64,000 nt of DNA from Micrasema longulum (lineage: Eukaryota > Arthropoda > Insecta > Trichoptera > Brachycentridae). The first letter of the stretch is position 1, and every line of letters begins with the position of its first letter. This document shows, in pieces, positions 42,601 through 54,600 of this stretch. The DNA is taken from positions 62,001-126,000 of the forward strand of contig JAGVSM010001309.1 in NCBI GenBank assembly GCA_022494885.1, read 5' to 3'. Below the pieces are notes generated by a model that saw only the letters and a list, made by a program, of their open reading frames with translations, was not told the origin of the DNA and did not search any database. Made by a program: the position numbers and the translations under genes.

Positions 42601-45600
42601 TATGTAACAAATAATATTTCATTAATCTTAGTTAATAGTATTTAACCACTTACGGACTTTTGATGTCTACCGGTTTCGAGACGCACCCGTTTCTTTGTCA
42701 GGACACTCATTACACCAACGTGCAAAACACTAAAATACACTTTTATATTTACCATCACCGTGGTATACATAGTATTTACGAAAAATGATATAAATTACAT
42801 GCATAGTCAAAAGGAAAAAAAAAGCATGTATCCAAATGAGCACTAAAATTAGGTTAATAATATTTAACGATATGTTGCAGAATGTGTGGGAGGGGGGATA
42901 AGGAAGGAGAGGGGCTTAGAGGTTGAACGTTAAACGATTGGTCATTTTTTAGTGATAATCTTTCAACAAATAATAACAGGGATGGAGAACACCTTAAAGA
43001 AGGGAATATTGAAGTCTAGGCATTTACAGAGCTTATCACCTGTCGTTGGCTGGTTTAAGTGGCCCTGTAAATGCATAGACCTCCATTTTTACTTCTTTAA
43101 GGTGTTCTTCAACCCCGTTGTAATTTATTGATCTTAATGACTCCCGAGGGGGTAAAATCCAGTCTTTTGTCTACAAATATTTGGACAAACTTGAAAGTTG
43201 TATATAATCTTTGTTTAAAAATTAAATTAAAAAATATCATATTTTATTTATAGAAAAAAAAAATATTTTTTAAAATTAAACATAGTTTTTTTTATAAGGA
43301 GTATTTATTTAATAAAATACATATCTTCTTACAATAAATATACATTATAAAAAGAAAAATTCAAAGCAATAAAACATATTTGTCTCGATAAAGTATTAAA
43401 TAATGCCTAGTAGGATGAGTTTCACCCACATGATAAAGGTTTCAGCTCTTTTACTTCACAAAAGTCAACAGATGTAAAATCTGAGAAAATATTGATGTTA
43501 AAACATATACAAAATGTTGAATGTTACACAGTGTGTAAAGTGCCACTTAAAGCAGTCAATTACAGGTCATATTAACAAACACCAACAAGCTACAAAAAAT
43601 GGCTTGGTGGGATTTTAGTTTTAGTAAAAATATAACAAGTGATTTTTTTTTTTAAATTATAAAAATGTATAATTATGCTATTAAATAAATAAAAAAAAAT
43701 AAAAAAATTACTAATAATATATATATAAGCCCTGTAAATGCTCAGACTTCCATATTCCCTTGCACAAATTGTTTTCCCTTTCTATTGCAACAAATTTTGA
43801 TGGTAAATAATAGTTTGTCATCGAGTGCTCCGACATTATTTTTTATTAAGATTCAAATAAAAGAGTACATACAAATTATTGTATTCTGTGGTCAGGGTTA
43901 TAAGGATCTATAGTAAATTTTCAGGCGTTTCTTGAAGGTGGCTATAGATTATATTATATTAGTTATAAATTTATTTATTTTGCGCAACGCATCTATATGT
44001 AAACACACATATCGATCATTCACCAGTTATACCACTTTCTATCGCAGATATTCAAATACACTTTGATTAATAATGCTAATGAGTATTTGGGATTCCCCAG
44101 CGTTCCGGCTCGGTGCACGGAGAGGACATCCCGTACTGCTTCGGTCTGCCGCTAGTTGGCGGTCTACCCTTCTTCCCGCACAACTACACCGCACAGGATC
44201 AAGCCATTTCCAAGACGCTTATAGAATACATCACCAACTTCGCCAAGTCCGGGTAAGCAAAACAAACAGCGCCTTTACAGCGTGTGGGAAATTCTCGAAT
44301 CATCCCTATTTCGCAATGTTTACTTCTGTCTTATTTGTGTGAAACTGTGTCGCGGTGACAATCAGAACTTTATTGCATTTTATTTAACAGAGATGAGATG
44401 CAGGGAATATGGAAGTCTAGGCATTTACAGGGTAAATGTCCTGTCATTGTCTGGTTTAAGTGGCCATTTTACACACTGTAATATTCACTAGTCTGCCTTT
44501 ATTTAAATAACCTAAAATCCAATTGCCCATAAACATTCCGCATTCCATTCAATGGTACATAGGTTTATTAACGTTGCACTGGATGATACTAATTTTAAAA
44601 AGAACTAAATAAATAAAACAGATTGCTAATAATAATGGATATAATGAGAACTTAATTGATAAAATATTAAATCAAAAACAAAAACAAAAACGCAAACTTA
44701 TAAACAAATATTTATATCCGACTCCCACAGTAAATAAAGCAAACCCACGTAAACAATGGAGGCGGATTCTTTTTATAAATGACATTCTTTCAAAACAATT
44801 ATCAAATTCCCTACCACCAAACATTAAACCGGCTTTCTACACAACTAATAATAAAGGAACATTGTTAAAAAATCACAATTCCATAAATATAATAAATCTG
44901 GAATATACCAATTAAATTGTAATGATTGCGATTCAATCTACATTGGAAAAACTAAAAGAAACTTTAATATTAGAGTGGAAGAACACTTAAGATGCTTAAA
45001 TAATAATAATTTTTCTGAATTCGCAAATCATCTGATAGAAAATAATCATAACTTCAATAAAGACACTGGATTAAAAGTGCTTCATGTTGAAAATAATATA
45101 TTAAAATTGGGCAATTTAGAAATCTTAGAAATTAAAAAAGCGATTCATTATAAGAAAACAATAATTAATAACCAAATAAACAATATTTCTTTTAGTCCTC
45201 TCCTGTCTTACTTCGAAAATAATGATATCAGATTACCACCCGTGTAAGAAAAAAAACACTTGATTTATTGGGTCCACGTGTAGTATTTAGTGAACATGAT
45301 AGAAATAAAATAAAAGGAATCAATTCATTAGTTACGTAAACCTTGACAAAGAAGCTTGTTTGCTTTGAAACCGGTCGGTGAAAAATAAAAATTTGTTATT
45401 AAAAACAAAGTTGTTTTATTTATTTTATTTTATTAACCTAAAACTTCTTGCCATAAACATAATATACTTAGTCTTGAGGATCGTCGTTTGGTATGATATA
45501 TGGGGATTTTACATAATATTCTTAATGGACGTCTTGATAGTCCTGTTCTGAATTCTGAGTTGGTCCTTAATGTACCTGGCTACCGCACCCGTCACACGAA

Positions 45601-48600
45601 TCTATCTCTTTTCCATGTACTTACAGTTCGCACCAACTATGCACAGAACTCTCCTCTGATTCGCTTGACGTGTAATTATAATGTATTTTTCAATAATATA
45701 GACATATTTAACTGCAGTAAACTCACTTTTAAAACCAAAATAAAAAAGTATTATGTGAAAAAAATTATGTTTCTTTATAAAAAAAAAAAAAATTTGCATT
45801 ATAAATTTAAGTTGTTTCTATTAACTCATATCAAACACACACCTCACCCTGTCCATAAACCTACCCTCATGCCCATATAAACTCACACACATATTCACAT
45901 ACCTACCAAAACTACACTCCACTTTTTTACACACGCATCCTCACACAAAAAAACTCGCACACATGCACTTCTATGAATTGATATTTAACTGAACTGGATT
46001 TTTATAATTGTATTTATGTGGAAAACTGATTTGGCTTTATTTTATGTTTTTTTTATAATGTTGTGTATATTTCTTTGTATTGCTATTTTTTTTCTGAATA
46101 AACAAAATAAAAATAACCACATTTCGTTAACTCTTCCATCTGTTAACTTTTGCGAACTTTTGGAACTTTTAAGACAAATTATTTTCTGCAAATTTTTACG
46201 ATTAATTTTTGTATTTTGTAACCCGCTTTAATTTTTATTTTTTATTTCTCGAACAATTATTATTATCATGGAAAATACAAACAACCTCTTGTGATAAGTC
46301 TATATGATTTATCATGGAATATAATTGTCTTTGATCTTCGTCAAAACACTTCTACATTACACTTCCATGTTATCATTTACTAAAATACCCATTTGTTGGA
46401 TAATATTTTTAAAATATATGCAGCTTTGCATATTTGACGATTTCGCGTGTGTTTGGGGCACGAACCATAGAATTGTAATATACCAGAAGGCGAGTAGAAT
46501 CAAGGTTGCATACATCGCACTGTGTCCAAAAGTTGCCAAACGCCCTCTTCCCCCCCGCACGACATCTCACCTGCGCGCATGCGTGAACTGGCCGCGTAAT
46601 GTTGCCAAACCGCGAAAAAATATTACCATAACACAAATATAAGAACATTTTGTGTTTTGTTATGTTATGTTTTACCTCAAAAAATATTTTACTGACGGAG
46701 CTATATAAAAAACAGGTAGTTTTATAAGGCAAACGTAAAACAAACATCAAATAGTCATTAAGTAATAAAGTAAAATTAATAGTCTTATATTATAATAAGG
46801 CTTATTAATTGAAATCTGGGTTAAAAAATTCGACTACCCTGGCAATACTTACAACACGTCAATTTTGTTTTATTTAATAATCTGACAGACGGTAAAATAA
46901 TGGAATTATTAAATAATAGTATTTGTGAATTCACGACTTACACATGGAATATGATCCTATCCTGTTCTCGATTACTAACAGTAGTATTTTCACACTTACA
47001 AACGACACAACACGGCATAATTAAATTTTAATCGGCAGTTGCGACCAAGCGACGTTTACAGAGTAACTAATGACCAAAGCGTAAAACTACTGATTAATGA
47101 GTAGTTTTGTCGGCTTCAGTTTGATGCGCGTACGCGGTTTCTGGATTATATAATTCAATGGCCCAAACCTACAAAATATATTTCTAGGTCATCAGCCTTG
47201 ACGATAAATAAAGGGTCCTGAGTAACGAACCCTGAGAGGGTCATCATACGTTTCAACGCTAAACAATATATATCATAAATTTACTTCAGTCATTTTAATC
47301 AATGGATTCCGATTAATATATTCCTTTATACATATGTTTGATGAAAGCATCAAACAGCTTTGCACCAACATTGTGACAGTTTTTATCGGATTCCTCAATA
47401 GTTCACAGTCAAATTAGATGAATAAGCATTTAGAACAGATATTATATCTCTCTTCTTGGTGAAGGAACTTTATTGTTTACAGAGGTTTTGTGTATATTTT
47501 TTTTTGTATATGTGAGAATTTCGTGTATGTGACTGTTAGAATCAGAACTCTGAATAAGCGTTTTCGACTCGATAGCTACTCTCAAATAAAAATTCTGAAA
47601 GGAAAAATATAGTAGATATAAGTCTACCTCATTCAATAGTTATTGGCGCATTCTTTAATTATGTTTGAGGTTCTGTATTCTATTCCTGGCAGGGTAAACA
47701 AGAAGCATTTATTTCAAAATTAGTTCATTGTAATACTTCACTGTCTTAGAATTCGAATTGGCACCTGAAGCTTGAGAAGATAAAAAAAAACACTGCGTTT
47801 TGATAGTGGAAAAAGAAATTATGAACCCTTGAAAAAATTCAACATCCTTCAAATCCGAAATTTAAAATCATGTCTAATTACACGTTAGACCGCATCTATG
47901 ATTTATTTGGCAAAAAACAGTTTTTTTATAATGTCATTATCATCATCATAAATCCCTTTTCGCACCTAATGGTGCATGGGGCACTGCATTGGTACACCAA
48001 TCGCAGCATATCTTGATATTTTTTTTTACATTAATGTAAGATGATCAGTCTTAAACTTCAGGTACCAGTCCAGGGATCATGAAATTTACTTGTTTGAAAA
48101 CACCCTTTTTTAAATAAATATTTCATATCAACCAAGTCGGCCTCGTGGTATAATGGTCAGCGCGTTTGCCTACCATGCAAGAGATCTCGGGCTCGATTCC
48201 CGACATGGCTGATATGAAATATTTATTTAAAGGGGTGTTTTTACACTAAAAATATTTCATAGGCCCTAGACTCGTACCAGAAGCGTGAAACTGATCATCT
48301 TATCTTGATGTAACAAAAATTATCAAGATTTACTGCGTTTAGTGTGCCAATCCAGTGCCCTATGCACCATTAGGTGCGGAAAGGGAATGATGATGATGTC
48401 GGGAATCAAACCTGAGACCTCTTGCATGTTAGGCAAACGTACTGACCACTATACCACGCTGCCGACATATTATACACAGAAAATAACAACATACACTAAG
48501 AAACTGAAATGGTAAAAACAGTCGCTTTAATTTTTTCACCACGATGTAAGCTAAAACTTAATAAAGTAATTTAAAAATTACAAAATGTTAGAAATTTATT

Positions 48601-51600
48601 TATTTTATTTGGGAAACTAACAGTTCTACATACATATTTATAGTAAACAAACAGATATAGTGTATACTCAGAACTAATAACAGAGTTCTACAAAGTAAAT
48701 ATATTATATATTATATAAATACATGTCAGTTTATATGTATAAAAATGTTATTTTCATGTAAATGTTTTTTAATAATCAAAGAAAATACAGTTTTTTTAAA
48801 GAACAGTACGTTATTGTAAATTGGGCGGGATAAGGACAAGGATGCATGGAGTTTAGAAATTACAAATAAAAAATAAAATAAAAATATAAATACGTATATA
48901 TACATATATATTTATATAAATATATATAGTTATAATAATAATGTATTTTAAAATTAATTTATTTTAAAGAATACGAATACAAACCAGTTATATAAAAATA
49001 TTGTAGTAAGTACAAAACATAATAATGAAAATATATATTCACTGACATCGTATAACTAAATAGGCGTACTGTATGTAAGAAATCTTCTTTATTTCGGATG
49101 GGAGATATGAAAAATATCTGCGTGACCGGTATTATAAAGATGACATGCTCTAAAGAATTTTTCTCGAGTAAGTTCCAGTAATTGGTTGATTAAATGTATT
49201 TTGGAGTCGTATCCTGTCGGGTACAAGATATTCTAAAGAATTTGTTAGTAAAGGGCAGTATATGAAGTACCATAGTCTTGATTGGAGTTGAATCTTAATT
49301 CCTATTTCCTATCACAAAAAGTCATTAACGTACAATTTAAAGCTGATTCTAATTCCAATGCATATCCTATCACGTAAAATTACTGTCTCTTTGATATTGC
49401 AAATGATGTCAGTTTTACACAGTGAGTGTTCTTAAATTCACTAAAATCAACTCTTTTGCATTCACAATATATTTTTGACAAAAAAAAGATAAGCTTTCAA
49501 ACAAAAAAAATAATTATCTGTGCAGTAAAAATAATTCAAACTTATGACAATGGCGTCGGGATTGGTTTTTTCATTGGAGGGTACTTTAAAAAAAGCAGTT
49601 GTTACATTCTGTGCATACCTACCTACCTACTATAAAATAAAAGCCCGCCTTTTTTCAGTGACGCAATGAATTTTGGTTGTGATTAAATGTTTTTTAATTT
49701 TAAACATTTCAATCTTCGTTTCATTTCGAAATAAGATAAGGAAAATAAACATTCATTGAAATTTCTGTACCATATCTTAAAATAAACCAAATGCAGCTAT
49801 TAAACGGGGCACTAAATATACATAACATATTTATTTATTTACACTTCTTATCAAAATACAACTTTATATTCACTTTGCCCAGCTAACAAGGGTACATACC
49901 CCGTTCCACGCTAGGCAATTACATTTTAATATTTAATAATAGTTAATAAATGAATAGAGAGCACAGACAAATGAAATATAAACTTATTTGTATCTACATT
50001 TTGATACATATACATACACACATACACATATATACACACACACATACATACACCCATGCGCATACACATACATACATTCATAAAAACATAGACAATTTAT
50101 TTATGTGAAACTTCATGGTTGCCATCTATAAATATATGTTTTTAAATAATTCCTTTTTTTATATTTTATTTTCGGAATACAGTAAAAATTTCCGATCCGT
50201 GGCATGCATCAACTTTTCTGACTCCCTACGACCAATGTCATGAAAGAGCGAGCTATTACTCTACTCTATTATATTGGATGTTGTGGTTATGATATTAATG
50301 TTTCCATTGCATAAATATAATTTGTTCCTATACATAGAAGAAAAAAAAAACTGTTTACCCCCTCAAATGAGAATAACGTAATCTTGGGAATGTTATTAAT
50401 GATTTTAATTAGCATAATTTAAAACTTGCGGAAATCTGAAGATTCAAGTTCGAAAGACATTAGTCAAAGTTTGACAAGGTACAGACATTAGTGCTTCTTT
50501 TATAGTCTGTTTATAAGATTTTTGAGGGAAATTCATCTGGAGTTTTGCCATTAATATGCACCCTTCTCAATTTGTCATCGTATAGTCTGCCGTTATTGAC
50601 AGTGACTTGAGTAGTTTGAAAAAACGTCCGTCGTATCGTTGTGAAAGCTTTTAAGCGCGTCGCGTTTCAAACAAAAAGTTTACCAAATGCTCGTTTGCAG
50701 CGTGCGTTGAACTTGGTTCAGGATATATTGCGGAGACGTGACGGTTTCATCTTTCTCTGACTCGTCTTATTTCTAGAGCCAATCATTTATATCACTTACT
50801 TTTCCAGAAAAACACGCCATGCATCACAATTCCATTTGTATCGTAGCACTTCTTAAATATTATTTTATAACAAAATAGTTTTATTTCTCAAATAACACAC
50901 AAGCAATTTAAATTTATTTATTTATTTATAGTTTTCCATTGTTTGTATTCTTTTTTTTATACAAAATATGGTTCCTTCACTGGGGTGTCCCGTGCCGAGG
51001 GAAGCATTTTACAAAATGTGAAACATGCCTAAGATTTGCTATTTAACAAAATTAACATAATAATAACAATAAAAAAACTTAATTAATCCAATTAACCTAA
51101 TCATCATTAACATAAACAACAATAAAAAACTAAAATAATCATAAATATCATAACCAATTTATACAGACCAATAAAACGAATTTCATACACAGTACACACA
51201 TTTTACCTATTTGGCTTGATCCACTCATCGATCTGTGCGTAACCCAAAACCAAAACTTATCAGAAACTTTAACGTACTTGATTTCAAAAAGTTAAAAGTT
51301 CTACATTAAAGATGTGTTAAAAAATTAGATGTTAGGAAAAAATATATTATATTCAGGATGCTTTAAATCTTTATTATCTAAAAGCAGGTTATCGAGGAGA
51401 ATGATCAAAGTTAGATGCACTGATTCTTGCATTTATTGCGTAGTTAAAACATCGGAGTTATGCTACCAAAGATTGCGTAGTAATCTAATTTAAAGCGACG
51501 CGCGTATGACAACTATTGATGTTTCAAACTATAATTTTATTTTATTTAACTTATTACGTATGCGGCCTAAGCTAAATACAAGTTATTTAAAGAAACATAT

Positions 51601-54600
51601 CCAAAAAAAACAGAAAAAAAAAAAACATAAAACTATATGGCGAAGGCAAACAAGGGCAACAAAATAATGGTATACAATGATTATTATTCTAATTATGAAA
51701 TCATACAAAAAATTTTGTACTCCCAGAAGTTAGAACAAACTCATTTTGGTTAGAAAAATATTTACAGTAATAAGTATTCAATCATTCAAGGACGCGATCA
51801 ACATATACGACTTCGAGCTAACCCATGCCAATCCATCTTCATTTCATGCTGCATTGATGGGGAAGAAATCTAAGGAAAGCGGGAAGATCTATCCCGAATA
51901 ATTTCAAGTTTTGCGACGAATTGACTTAAAGACGTTCTGGACATTGGATATAAAGATAAAATAATATAATGAATGCATCAGAATCTAATATTTTACTCAA
52001 TTAAAGGAAATTTCCGAGACGGATTGCCTGAAATGTTGATTTAAAATATTATTTTTGCATTATTATATTTAATAGTCTCTAGGATGGCACTTGGAGCGTA
52101 AGATTTATCATCCTAACTTCATGTAACAACTTTTTATAATGGATACCAATGCAGTGTTTTATGCACAATTAGGTGCGGGAAGGTAAAGATGATGATAAAA
52201 AAAAAATTCAAGGGATCTTTAAATTCGTTAACTTCAATTAATAAAGAGTTTAATGGTTGTTATGTAAGTATTTCAAGAATAAATTAAAGATGTACTACAT
52301 ATAAGATTAATGTTTGTACAGTTGTGTCTATAATTAAATTACGTTTAATGCAAACCATTACAAATAAACGGCCCAAAAATGAATATGAAATGTTTAATGG
52401 AAACTAAATAAAAAATATCTCAAATGAGAAATATCACTGTGAACACGCAGAAAAAAAAAGAACAAATAACCTAGACAAATTCGATATTTTTTCAGTAATA
52501 CAAACATTCTAGCGTACATAACTTATTATTCAATATATAGTCCTGGAGCCACGTATGGAATTGAAAAAACATTGATAAATGTAGGCTGAATCCAAGCGTT
52601 GCGATCTCTCAGGCGAACGCGTTATTAAATTATATACTTCAGGTGTACAGGTGTCTAAACCTGTAGGGGCATAATGTGGAGCTGAGACAAGCATTATCGA
52701 TAAAAGCAAAAAAGAAGTGCTGCGTTGGTTTGGACATGTAGAGCGAATGGACGGCGAAAAAACGGCCAAAAGGATTTACGATGTTTATGTTGATGGATGT
52801 AGAGAACGAAAGAGACTGAGAAAGACGTGACATGATCAGAAAAAGCATAATCTTAAGTCTGGTCAGTAGACACATTTCAAGAGCATATATGGCAATACAA
52901 ATAGAAGAAGATACAATAATATATAAGGATAGACGTGTGAAGTAGTTCATCCACCCTGCCTACCCCGAAGGGAAAACAGTGTGATGGTAGAAGCAGTATA
53001 TTTATTATCATGATCAACATCATTTTCTAGCTAGTCGAGGCCAGCTCACAGGCACAGGTCGTTCCTGGTTGTGTCACTATGACCCAATGAAAAAAATATT
53101 TAAAGGTGCCAAAAGTCAGAACAATCGTCGAGCGTGCATGAAAAGGTGAATGAATATACAAAAAGCGAAGTCTGCATTCAAAAAAGTAAAGTGGCTTTTT
53201 ATCCTTTTTGTCTACTCGCACGGGGTCACAGAGTGACGGTATTTGTTGTTTTTGAATACAAGTTCATCGTTTCAAAATATAAGGGGGTAATCCGGATATT
53301 TATTTATTAAATAAATCCCACGACTAAGTCTATTTTGTCTACCCAATGATAAGACTACTATCTAGATAAGATCCCTATTTCGGGTGGAAAGATGAATTTA
53401 AATAAAAATATTTTACTGATCAAGGGGGTGACTTTATTTACGGAGGGTCAAAAGAGATAACGGAGTCTTGTATAACGATGGCTACAAATATCGGCATAGA
53501 AAATAAAACATTAATGTTCAGTTCAGTGACAAAATACGGCGTTTATTGGCAAAAAAACAAGTAAGTGTTTGACGTTTAAAAATTTCAAGAAAATATTACT
53601 GACAGCTTCACTAGATACAAAAATACCCGTTCTAAAGCTACATGATGATATTATAAAATAATGTTGCAACAAAATTGAAGAAATTACAAAAATAAAACAC
53701 CTAAAACATTTATGATAAAGTAAAAATATTTAAAAAAATAGTAAAAAAAAACAAACCAATAAATAAAACAATACCTAAAAATAAATTCAAAAAAAAATTA
53801 CAGATGGAAAAAACATTAAAAAAATAAGTGAATGAAAAATAAACATTGATTATTGAAGGTAGCATTTAATTATTATTCTAAGGACCTCGTCCAGCTGACA
53901 TTATTATGACGTCTTATTTATTTATCAAAAAAAGTTTTTATTTCATTTTTATATTACGATATACTAGGTTGTGATCCCTTGGCTAGTATCGCGGATTAAC
54001 GAATTAAGTCCGAGAATCAAACCCCGCTCTAACCAACTTTATACCCATTTTCTAACATTACGATATTTACATCTCGTTATAAATGTCTCCAAAAATTAAA
54101 ATTTTTCATTTCAGGTTTTTAATTTTTTATTCAGAAAAAAACAGCTTAAGATGTACAAAATATACAATTATTATCAATTTTACATGTCATTTTTATTGTT
54201 AAAACAACAGATTCACTTTACATATTTGAGGACTGGTTTCACAAAGCGAATATCTACGAAAAATCACAATGTATTTTTGGACGGAAATCGATTACTCTAA
54301 ATAAAATAAATTGATTGGTGAAATAAAATTGTAGCTAAACCATTATGCGAAGTTGTACGAGTAGAATTATTGTATTTGATTATCATTAGACCATGTAATA
54401 ATATGAAAATATTTCAGAAATAAAATATTTAGAAATTGTAGGTATATGTCAGCATATAACAAATAACCAAATAAAAGGTAATTATGATCTCACGCAAAAG
54501 TTAATATGTATGTTATATTCCAAATACAAATAAACTTTTCTATACATTCCTATCACAAAATATGAAGGTATATCGTTTTTGTGAAAATTTAGAAAGTTGG

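Noticed and set aside
44282..44491. 69-codon frame following the neuroligin exon
   Set aside because: It lies in the intron and its second half is repeat family M; the donor at 44253 and phase match exclude read-through.
46325..46750. Overlapping 105- and 113-codon frames on both strands
   Set aside because: No family signature, mutually exclusive frames, and no splice or codon support; they arise because the patch is locally GC-richer.
52639..52950. Minus-strand 103-codon frame
   Set aside because: Antisense of the RTE-like C terminus that carries WFGHVERMD on the plus strand.
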